64,000 nt of DNA from Branchiostoma belcheri. Lineage: Eukaryota > Chordata > Leptocardii > Amphioxiformes > Branchiostomatidae. The DNA lies in the NCBI RefSeq assembly GCF_001625305.1, contig NW_017802491.1, positions 1,806,812 to 1,870,811 on the forward strand, in the 5' to 3' direction. Below are positions 40,501-52,500 of the stretch, one piece after another; position 1 is the first letter of the stretch; the number at the start of each line of letters is the position of its first letter. A model generated the notes under the pieces. The model searched no databases and had not been told where the DNA came from. It saw nothing but the letters and a program-made list of their open reading frames with translations. Made by a program: the position numbers and the translations under genes.

Positions 40501-43500
40501 GACTCCACGAGACGATAGTAGTACAGCAGATAGAACTGACTACCAAAGATCAACCAGAAGAACTAGCAACAAAAGCTGGACTCCATGAAACGGTAGAGGT
40601 ACAAAAGATAGAACCGACTACCAGACCTCAACCAGACGAACTACAGACAAAACCAGGACTCCACGAGACGGCAGTGGTAGAACAGATAGAGCCAACTACC
40701 AAACCTATCAAAGCTCAACCAGAAGAACTAACAACAAAACCTGGACTCCATGAGGCGACAGTGGTACAGAAGATAGAACCGACTACAAAATCTCAACAAG
40801 ACGAGCCACAGACAAGCCCTAGAATCCATGGGACGGTAGTTGTACAAAAGGTTGAACAGGCTACCAAACCTCAAGCAGAAGAACCGCAAACGAAACCATC
40901 ATCCCTTGAAACGACAGTGGTACAAAAGATAGAACCCAGTACCAAAGATAAACCAGAAGGGCCGCAAACAAGGCCTGGACTCCATGACACGGCAGTGGTA
41001 CAGCAGATAGAGCCGACTTCCAAAGATCAACCTACCAAAGCTCAACCAGAAGAACTATCAACAAAACCAGGACTCCATGAGGCGACAGTGCTGCAGAACA
41101 TAGAGCCGGCTACAAAAACTCAGCAAGACGAGCCACAAACAAAACCTGGACACCATGAGACGGTAGTGGTCGAAAGGATAGAAACAACTGTCAAAGCTCT
41201 CCCAGAAGAATCCCTAACAAAACTTGAACGAAAAGAGACGGTAGTGGTAAAGAAGATAGAACCGACTACCAAAGCTCAACCAGAAGAACCACAAACAAAA
41301 CCTGGACTCCATGAAACGGTAGTGGTACAGGAGATAGAACCGACTAGCAAACCTCAACCAGAAAAACCACAAACAAAACCAGGACTCCATGAAACAACAG
41401 AGGTACAAAAGATAGAGCCGGCTACGAAAGCTGAACCAGAAGAGCCACACACAAACCCTGGGCTCCATGAGACGGAAGTGGTACAGCAGATATTGCCAAC
41501 TACCAAAGATCAACCTACCAAAGCTCAACCAGAAGAACTATCAACAAAACCTGGACTCCACGAAACGGTAGTGGTACAGACGATAGAACCGGCTACCATA
41601 CCTCAACAAGAACTACAAACAAAACCTGGAATCCCGGAAACTGTAGTGGTACAAAAGAGTGAACCCACTACTAGACCTGAACCAGAAGACCTACGAACAA
41701 AACCTGGACTCCATGAGACGGCAGTGGTACAGAAGATAGAAACGACTACCAAAACTCAACAAGACGAGTCACAAACAAAACCTGGATTCCATGACCATGG
41801 GACGGTAGTGGTACAAACAACTGCCAAACCTCTCCCAGAAGAATCACTAACAAAACTTGAACTCAAAGAGACGGTTGTGGAACCGACTACCAAAGCTCAA
41901 CCAGAAGAACAACAAACAAAACCTGGACTCCATGAGACGGTAGTGGTACAGCAGATAGAGCCGACTACCAAAGCTCAACCAGAAGACCTATCAACAAAAC
42001 CTGGACTCCATGAGGTGGCTGCGGAACAGAAGATGGAACCGACTACTAAAACTCAACAAGACGTGCCACAAACAAAACCTGGATTCCATGAGACGGTAGT
42101 GGTCCAAACAGCTGCCAAACCTCTCCCAGAAGAATCACTAACAAAACTTGAACTCAAAGAGTCGGTGGTGGTAAAGACGATAGAACCGACTACCAAAGCT
42201 CAACCAGAAGAACCACAAACAAAACCTGGACTCCATGAGACGGTAGTTGCACAAAAGGTTGAACCGACTACCAAAACTCAACCAGAAGAACCGCAAACAA
42301 AACCAGGACTCCATGAAACGACAGTGGTACAAAAGATAGAACCGACTACGAAAGCTGAACCACAAGAGCCACAATCAAAGCCTGGACTCCATGACACGAT
42401 AGTGGTACAGCATATGGAACTGACTACCAAAGCGCAACGAGAGGAGCCACAAACAAAACCTGGATTTCATGAGACGGTAATGGTACAAACAACTGCCAAA
42501 CCTCTCCCAGAAGAATCACTAACAAAACTTGAACTCAAAGAGACGATAGTGGTAAAGACGATAGAACCGACTACCAAAGATCAACCAGAAAAACCACAAA
42601 CAAAACCTGAAATCCATGGGACGGTAGTGGTACAGGAGGTAGAACCGACTAACAAACCTCAGCCGGAAGAACCGCAAATAAAACCATCACCCCTTGAAAC
42701 GACAGTGGTACAAAAGATAGAGCCGACTACGAAAGCTGAACCAGAAGAGCCACAAACAAAGCCTGGACTCCATGACACGATAGTGGTACAGCATATGGAA
42801 CCGACTACCAAAGTGCAACGAGAAGAGCCACAAAGGATAGAACCTGGACTCCATGAGACGACAGTGGTGCAGCAGATAGAACCGACTCCCAAAGCTCAAA
42901 CTACCAAAGCTCAATTAGAAGAACTATCAACAAAACCTGGACTCCATGAAACGGTAGTGGTACAGCAGATACCTCAACAAGACGAGCCACAAACTAAAAC
43001 AATAGTTCTTCAAAAGATGGAACCGATTACCGAACCTCAAATGGAAGAACAGCAAACAAATCCCAGACTCCACGAGACGTTAGTGGAACAGAACCTGGTA
43101 CCAACTTGCAAGTTCCCAGTTCAGGCAGAAGAACAACACACAAAACCCGGAACCCATGAAGCTATCACCATAGCTCAACCAGAAGAACCACAGACTGAAG
43201 ACGAAGTTGTACATGCGATAGATGTTAAACCTCAGCAAACAGAAGAAGAACCGAAACCTGGACTCCTTGGTGAGACAGTGGTACATGATCTGAAACCAAC
43301 TATCAAACTTGAACCAGAAAAGGTTCAAGCAAAACCAACTCTCTATGAGACGGTAGGAGTGCAGAAGATGGTACCAACTGCCAACCAACAACAGGAAGAA
43401 CCACAAACAAAACCCTCACTCCATAAAACGGTAGAAATACAGGAGCTCGAATCGACCACCAAACCTCAATCACAAGAACCACAGAGAAAATCCGGACTCA

Positions 43501-46500
43501 ACGAAAACCTAACAGACCAGAAGAAACCAACAATTAAGCTTCAACCTCAGGTCATGCCAGGTGGGACAAACAATGGTAAAAAACGTCATCGTTTCATCTA
43601 CAGCGGGTGAGAGGTGGCTGGTTCTTCTTCTTGCAGGCGTCTTTGCTGGCCTTCTCATTTGCTAAGGTCGCCTGAATGACATGGTTGGAAAGACTATGCC
43701 AATGCGGGGGAAAAGGTACTCCGTGGTAGAATCCTTCATTGATCATGTCTCCTAGCCTTTTACAGGTGGTTTCATCGATTATTATAGTATTTACATTGGT
43801 GTTAACATGTTGGTGTTCATTTCTAGTTCAAGGTCAACGTACTAAGAAATAACTTCATTAATTCATGTTCTTTCACTTTTTATTGCTCTGGTACCCCATT
43901 CTGTGTAGAATCTTTCTTGTATATTTCATTTCTCGTTAATTCTCATCAAGCTGAGTTGAGGGTTGTCGGTGAGTAAGTGGGTTGTCGGTGATGCTTTTTC
44001 TGGTACTGGTATGTTGGGTGCACAAGGGATTCGCTCTATGGCGAAGGAAGCTATACCGAAGCTTGCACACTGGTATTACACTGGTAAACATCTTACCATC
44101 AAGGTAGCTATAGTGTCTATAGTAATCTAAATTTGCTTTCACAGTTTCGTATTTGGTCTCTTTTAACTTCTAACGTATTGACTTCATGGAATGGGTTCGA
44201 TACAGTTGCAATTCTTGTCATTACAGAGGAGAAGGAACGGGATGAACAAGCAAAGCCTACATTGCCTGTGTCTGTCCCAACAGGTACAAACTAAAAGAGC
44301 ATTCCTTGTGCTACTGTTGCTTTGACATGTACTTAATAACCACCTGGGATCCGTGCTTCAGATAACCTACATCGACAAAGAATTTCTTGAGATTAAAGAT
44401 AATGTCGAAAGTACTGTCAGCACAAGGACATGCAAGAGGTCACTACCCGTGACATGTACCCAGTAAAAAACCATACTAGCGTTCCTTGTTATAGGATCCT
44501 GTAGATACGTAGCTTTGGGGAGATATAGTGAAATATGTACGGCAGTTTAAGGTTTAGTGATGATGTTCTTACCTTGCTTATTTCTGATGACGAAAGCCAG
44601 AAACCTAACACTATTTGTCAGGCGTTGCAATGCATGCCGATACTTAAACTTGTGTTTAGATTTAGTCAATTTCCTCATTATACATACTTCTCTGCCTAAG
44701 TGTTCAATGTATAACGCTCAAACAGACAGGCCAGTCGCTGTCGCCCCAACGGACGCAAAAGAGGCCGAGAGAACCGCTGAACAAGGAGAGCCAAAACAGG
44801 TGATCCCAAGCAAGGTGGAGTCGCTGGAAGCAGATAAAGAGACGGCCGTCCTCAAGACACCCACTGAGACTGAGACAACTCAGGTCGTTCAACAGATTAC
44901 AGAAGAAAAGGTGTTGCATCCTTCAAAGCTGAAGGAAGATGTACAGGAAAAACCGAAAGAGGTCGTTATTCAGAAGAAGACTCGTGAAACAACGGAGACC
45001 AAGACATTGCCTGTCGACGAGACACCAACAAAACCTCCAACAGGGAAAAGTGCCACTGCGGAGGTAGCTGTTCCCAAGACGCCCCTTGAGGCTACGAAGG
45101 CGGCCGTTCCTGTCGAAGAACCTGCAGTGGAAAAACCTTCCAAGGACCAGCCGAAAATGGAGCATACCCAAGAAAAAAAGACGGAAGCAGTCATTGAGAA
45201 GAAACTCCCCGAGGCAGTTGGCGAAATACCCCCGACAGAGAAGGGTGTTGAAGAAAAAGCAAAGGAGGCTGATTCCAAGGTACCCACTGAGGCAGGAGAT
45301 GCGGTCGCCATCAGAGAAGTCACGGTATCAGAGCCGTCAAAACTCACAACAGAGAAAGATGTCCCAGTCAAGAAGACTGTCCCCGTCAAGGAAGACGCCG
45401 TTCCCATTACTTCTGCCGAGAAAGGTAGAGACGCTGCAGCCCCGAAGATCCCTCGCGAGGAAGTCAATATTACCCCTGAGAAGCCAGTAGAGGTGGTAAG
45501 CAAAGACGTGGAGAAAAAAGAGCCGAGTCGTCTAAAACAAGAGGCCTTACCTGGCGCTGAGAAGAAACCAACGGAGGCTCCAGTCCACAAGAAACCAGAA
45601 GATGCTGCTCCTTCCAAGAAGCCAACAGGTAAGGAAAGAAAAGAAACTGTACCAATGGAAAAGCCACCACAAGTGGTGGCCACCACTAAAGAAGAAGAGG
45701 TCCGAGGACCAGAGAAGCCACCGTACGAAGCGTTTTCAATAGAAAGAGGGGAAGATCTTGTCACGAAACCACCGACTGAGGTACCCAAGACAGAACCTTC
45801 TACCAAACCAAAGGTCCTTCAGGCCAAACTAAAAGAAGAGTCACAACCAAAACCGGGTCTGCAAGAAAAGGTGACTGAACTGCAACGACAGAAACTGGGC
45901 GTGCCAGGTGAGAGGAACAGTGGTGGTGGTAGCGGTGGCGGAACTGGTTCCTTTCCTTGCGGATGGGTTTCATTTCTATGTCAGCCTTTTTGTTTGGTCC
46001 TGATGTTGCCTGAATGAAATGGCTGGCATGAAATGACCCTGTCAACGAGAGGGGCAGTAGTGTGTTGTGGCTTTGATGCTGTCCATCCACATGTAGATGA
46101 AATGGAGCTCCTGGTGTTCGGGGCTTTCACTAAGCTAAACAGTTTCCCATTGTCATATACAACACGCATATGGGTGTATGGGTGCACTTAACATTGCTGT
46201 CATTAGGCTAGCAGTGATTTCGTACAAGAATGGCAATGGACATCCCATAATAAGCCTACGCGTCATCTTCATCACAATACCATCTCAGTAGATATATCAT
46301 TACTTCCATATACGTACCTTCATCGCTAGACTTTAGCTCTTCTTCACCTTTACGTCATCATCATATTTCATCTTACGTCTTTCATTACCATCTCACAACG
46401 TACATCGTACTAAACCACCTAACCATGGCCATATTCTCACATATTTTTCTCTCTTCCATTCTTCCATCCTACATGATGCATAGCACCATCAACTGCTCAA

Positions 46501-49500
46501 CGTGGGTTACCGGCACACATTCCTCATGCACGCGCGTTTGATTAACCTAAAACTTCTTTGTCTTAAGGAGGGGTGTGTCTATAGGCTGGAGCGGTTTTTA
46601 ATTTGTTCTAATTTGATTCTCGTTGTCCTTTACCAGTGGAAAAGCCAACGGTCGAAGAAAAACTGGAAGAAAGGCCGACAACTTTAGAGGCAGTAGAGGA
46701 GTTGATGGGAGGTATACCATTTTGTGTCAACACTTGACATTTCAAAAGATTTCAAGGAATAATATTCGTATTGATGAATATTTGACCGATATTCCGCTGA
46801 CGAAATGCCAATGCACACGGTGGAAAATGGGAAATAATCTCAAGTCTAATGTTCTGACATAGTATTACTCTCATCTGCGCGAGATAGCTCTTTCTATTGT
46901 GTCTCGCAGCTGCCTGTGTTCGTGTTCGCATGTTTCTTTGCGTTTCTATATCTTTGTTGTGTTACGTTGCTTTCTGTATGTGTGACTTTTTTGTTTCATG
47001 TTTCGTCTTCTGTCTGTGTTCAATGTGTTCAAAGCTGTCGCGGTCCCCGGACCCGGCGCGGTTCCAAAAGGCAAGAAAGAACAACCCCGGGAGGCTATAC
47101 CAGAGGGCGAGGCCGCTAAACCCGAGGCAGTTGTTGCTAAACAGAAAGAAGCCGCTAAAGGTATTAAGAGAAAGCAAAGATCTTGTTGCTCATGCAAAAC
47201 CCTATTGTACATGTATGTATGTTGCTTCAACCCCTGTTTTATGTTTTCTTTCTGTCAGTACCACTTAGTAGTTTGACAAAGCTTTCACCCAAAGGAAACC
47301 TCTCCCAGCTTCTGCTTTGTCCCTCCCCTGTACGCTGTGTGTAGTGCTCCCAGCTCCTGCCGAAGTGAGGCTGAACCATGTGTCAGAGTCCGGCATGTCG
47401 CTGGGCTGGTCGCCTGTCCCCGGCGCGACCCGGTACGAAGTCGCCGTTCAAACAGAAGGAATAGAACTTCTCACAGGAAAGACGACGAACATAGAGTACA
47501 AGATAGACGGTCTAAAACCGAGCAAGAAGTATCATTACAGTGTAACTGCCATTGGACCTGACGGAACCAGAAGTGCCCCCAGCAAAACATTCCATCAAAT
47601 GACTAAAGGTAAACATGGTGAAGGCTCATCGATCGCGTGTGGCGAGTAGCACTTACATGTAGGTGTAACAAAAATTGTGTTTCTTGAAGTACTGTTCATG
47701 TGGACGCCGGATACATAGATTCGTGTCCTTTTCACAGGAGCTGCAACCGAGATCCAACGTTCCACAAACATCTTGTTTTCAAAAACATATTTGTCTGGAC
47801 CAGGTCCAAAGTTTATAACTTTATCGTCTGGTCACTGGACAATCCCAAAATTGTGTTCGATATAGGTTTTAGTGAGTGTGTGCTGTGGGTAGACATTTTC
47901 ATTACTGTACTAACTCCCGATGGACTCTTCCACATGCGGACTTCATCATTTCTTATGGAAAGTTCAAATACCGGGGAAACAAAGTCAATGAATTGTTAGC
48001 CTTAAATGTAACGCTTGCGAGGATAACTAAGAGGGCTAGAAGGACTATACCATTATTAGCGTCAGCGTTAATATTGGTGAAGGAATCGTGCCACAACTCT
48101 TAGTTCCCCACAGAATTCATCACGACAGTTTCCCTTTGCAGCTCTTTCCACACCTGGTGGCATCAAGCCATCGTCGCTGACGGAGACCGGCGCCACCATC
48201 GCATGGAAGCCCGTCCCAGGCGCCACCAACTACAGCGTGTCTGTGTCCCCGGCCCACGGCAGGGTCCTGGAGAGCAGCGGTGGAGCGTCGGGGGCCGAGA
48301 GGCGACTGACCGACCTGCAGCCCAACACCGAATACACGGTGTCCATCGCGGCCGAGGGAGTCAAGGGAACCAGTGCCACCTCTGCACCAGTTGTGATCAA
48401 GACCAAAGGTAACGTCGGTAGAAAGAGGAAAAAACTGTTTTTTTAATCCAAGCTTGCAAGAAAATTAGGTTGAGGACCAAAGGAAGATATTGTGCGGCCA
48501 TACAGAATTCAAGACCAAACATTCTATGATCCAGTTCCCTACCGTATTTCCCCCAATTGTCTACGCATCCCCAGTAATGCATGCCCATTAAATGTGTGTA
48601 TGCAAATGTTACATTCTGACAGTTATGAAGACAATATACAATTGATATCCCGTTGTACATGTGTTTTTGCTTGTGCACGTGCTTTGTCATCACATCACAT
48701 TTTCCGATCGTTATTCGTAGATGACGAAGAAAGGAAACGGCGAGAAGCTGAAGAGCTCAGGCAGAAGCAGCAAAAAGAGGAAGAAGAACGAAAACAACAG
48801 GAGCTTCTTCAAAGGCAGAAGAAGGAGGAGCAGGCACTTCTCGAGAAGCAGCGCAAGGAGGAAGAACAAAGAAAACAACAAGAACTTCTTGACAAGCAAC
48901 GTAGAGAAAAGGAGGAAAAGGATCTTCTCGAAAAGCAAAGAAGAGAAGAAGAACAGAGAAAACAGCAAGAGCTCGAGAAACAACGCCAAGAAGACAAGAA
49001 GCAAAAAGAACTCGCTGAGAAGGAGAGACTAGCGGAAGAACAAAGAAAACAACAGGAGCTTCTCGACAAACAACGCCAAGAAGAAGAACGTAAACAGAAA
49101 GAACTTCTCGAAAAGAAGAGCAAAGAAGACGAGGAGGCTCGGAAAAAGAAAGAACTTGAAAAACAACAAAGAGAGGAGGAAGATAGGAAGCAAAAAGAAC
49201 TCCTCGAGAAACAGCGCAAACTTGAAGAAGAGAAAAAACAAAAGGAACTTCAAGAAAAACAGAGGCAGGAGGAGGAACAAAAGAAACAGCTTGAACAGCA
49301 GCGCAAAGAGGAAGAAGACCGCAAACAAAAAGCTCTCCTCGAAAAGAAACGCAAAGAGGAGGAGGAGCGAAAACAGAAAGAACTTCTCGAAAAGAAGAGC
49401 AAAGAAGACGAGGAGGCTCGGAAAAAGAAAGAACTTGAAAAACAACAAAGAGAGGAGGAAGAAAGGAAGCAAAAAGAACTCCTCGAGAAACAGCGCAAAC

Positions 49501-52500
49501 TTGAAGAAGAGAAGAAACAAAAGGAACTTCAAGAAAAACAGAGGCAGGAGGAGGAACAAAAGAAACAGCTTGAACAGCAGCGCAAAGAGGAAGAAGACCG
49601 CAAACAAAAAGCTCTCCTCGAAAAGAAACGCAAAGAGGAGGAGGAGCGAAAACAAAAGGAACTTCTAGAAAAGCAAAAGAAGGCAGAAGAGGAGAAAAAA
49701 CGAAAGGAACTCGAGAAGAAAAAGTTAGAAGACGAAAAGAGACAAAAAGAAGAAGAACGTAAGAAGAAAGAACTTCTCGAGAAAAAGAAGAAAGAAGAAG
49801 AACAAAAGCAGAAAGAGCTCCTCGAGAAAAAGAAGAAAGAAGAGGAAGATCAGAAACAGAAACAGCTCCTCGAAAAGAAGAAGAAAGAGGAAGAAGCCGC
49901 TGCAGCTGCTCCTGGTAAGACTTTATGTAACTATGATCAACTATTACAGACTGTTGATACGTGGTTGTATTGTGGAGAGATGCATGGATATTAGCTCTAG
50001 ATGATTTTCCATTGCATTGACATCGCCCCATAACATTTGTCAGAAGTGCCACTTCCCCTTTGTCAAAGTAAACTGAACTAACCCTGTCTGTGCCTGTCCA
50101 TGTGTCGTTGTCATCTGTGTAAAACAGAGGAGAAAGTAAAGAAAGTTCCCGCCTGGTTAAAGCGAAGACAGGAGGAGGAACAACGGAGGAAAGAGGAGGA
50201 GGAAAAAGCCAAAGCACGGGCTGGTGTGTGTCTCTGTCGGTGTGTGTTTGTGTTCACCTTCCTAAAGTTGTCCTTCGTCGACACACTCCGGTAACAGTGG
50301 TGTTTTAGCATGTGTGTTATTTTATTCAGGGGAAAAGAAAATACCTGCCTGGTTGAAAAGAAGACAAGAGGAGGAGGAGAAGAGAAAGAAAGAAGAAGAA
50401 CAGAAAGCCAAAGCCCCTCCTGGTAGTGACATTGTGACATTAACATGAAATATATCACCTTCTGCGTACTCACAACATTTAACTTTCATGTCGACAATGG
50501 CTGTGCTGACGTGCAGACGAGAACCTTGTCATTATTGGATATTTCTTATATCTTCAGCAGAAAAGAAAGTGCCCGCCTGGAAGCAAAGACAACTAGAAGA
50601 GGAGGAAAAGAAAAAGAAAGAGGCTGAAGAGAAAGCCAAAGCTCCTCCTGGTATTGGCCTTGTTACACATTTGGATCAAATCATTCATATACCTTCTTCG
50701 ATGTCTTCGTAATTCCTTATTTTCATGATAACCTAGCAATGGAAAAAACCATAACCTCCTTACTGTATGTTCAGCAGAAAAGAAGGTACCCGCCTGGAAG
50801 CAAAGACAACTAGAAGAGGAGGAAAGGAAGAAAAAGGAAGCTGAAGAGAAAGCCAAAGCTCCTCCTGGTAGTGACATTGTCATATCAATCAGAGTTACTG
50901 TTTTTTGTTCGTATACACAACTCTTTACTTCCCTTATAACCAAAGATATGATTAAGTGAAGATAATAATTTGCCTCCTTATTGTATCTTCAGCAGAAAAG
51001 AAGGTACCCACCTGGCGGCAAAGACAACAAGAAGAGGCGGAAAAGAAAAAGAAGGAGGCTGAAGAGAAAGCCAAAGTTCCTCTTGGTACTGATCTTGTTT
51101 CAAATGACTGACTGCTGCTTTTTTCCCTTGTCTATTTGTGTTTCTGTTTTGACCCTGTATGTATCTGAAACTGAATGTCTGTTTGTCTTTAAAACAAAGC
51201 TAAGAAAGTTCCTCCAGAAGAAAAGAAGCCGGTCGCTCCTCCGACAGAAAAGAAAGCTCCGCCCGCAGAAAAGAAGGTTCTGCTAGTTGAGAAGGAAGAA
51301 AAGAAGGTGGAAGAAGAACCCAAAGCGGTGGCCGAAGTTGTCGAACCTCCTCTAGGTATTTGTTACTAACTGTGGTGGTGGACAGCACTAGTCTGCTTTT
51401 ATGTGTTTCAATGTGTTGTCTGTTGGCCGCTGCTTATATATGGTGATCTCCGGAGGCTAATGCTCATCGTACTAACCACCTCGTGCAGAGTCACGTGCCA
51501 TCACTCATCATCTTATTTTCTTCACAGGATTTTTACGAAGCACGGAATGTACGGGAAGCATGGAATCATACCTGAAGCTTTCGAACATTCACTTTGTCAT
51601 CTGTTGTTAGATTCTAATTGATTCCTACTGTCGTTTTCAGAGCAAGAGGTTGAACAGGAGGAAGAACCAGAAGAATTTTCGACCGGAATCTCGGCCTTTG
51701 CCGAAGCACGACAGGCAGCTATGGAACAACAGTCAGTCGAAGGTGGGTTGTAAAAATTGCGCATGATGTTCCATAATTATCCCGAATAGTCATAATTTTG
51801 TTCCTTTGAAAAAGTTCTTACTGGATACGTTACCAGATCAGACGACATTGCAGCGCCACCTACCTGTTTTACTGCATGTACCGTAATCACATGCATGTGT
51901 CTCATGAAACATAGCAAAGCCATGGATTCGAGTTGTTATGGTAACGCGTTAGAGCTCAATTAACGCTGCTGTCTTCCCGCAGTCCGACAAGCTGCTCCCG
52001 TGGTCACCATCGATGCTTCAGCATACGCAGCCATGGCAAGTAAGTCAGAGTTCATACACGGGTATGCCCTTTGTCTTTCTGTTTGTCATTGAACACGGAT
52101 TTGAGAATGGTAATACTTGACATGTACTTGACATTAGAACTACACTCTGTGTCGTTGAGATGCCTAATTGATGCCTAATTGATGTAAAATGTAGACACTG
52201 TAACATGTTTTAGGGCACATCCTGTAACCTAGCAACCGTACATTGTGTGACATAATCCTACTAGCCAATTATCAATACGCAGATACGAACCAATCATCAA
52301 TACGCAGATACGGACTCTAAGAACTGAAATCAAATAACGACTAGAATTGGAAGTAACCCACTGCTATGTTTTTGCCTCCCCATCAGTTGCCCACTACCCT
52401 ACCTCTGTGAGGACGTCCCAGGTGCAGGACCGTACCCTCATGCTGAACTGGGACCCGGTGGTGGGCGCAGAAGATTATGACGTCAGCTTCGACCCTTGTG

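Noticed and set aside
34430..43406. Many minus-strand frames with repeated Tyr/Leu/Ser/Arg phrases
   Set aside because: They follow the 78-base repeat period exactly and are mirror images of the 26-residue units.
44970..45806. 278-codon minus-strand frame
   Set aside because: Shadow of the 394-residue PEVK exon on the + strand.
48757..50217. 486-codon open frame on the minus strand
   Set aside because: It is the antisense shadow of the E/K/R-rich helix exon: GAA/AAG codons read backwards as Leu/Phe/Ser. No domain, and the + strand frame has matching splice sites.
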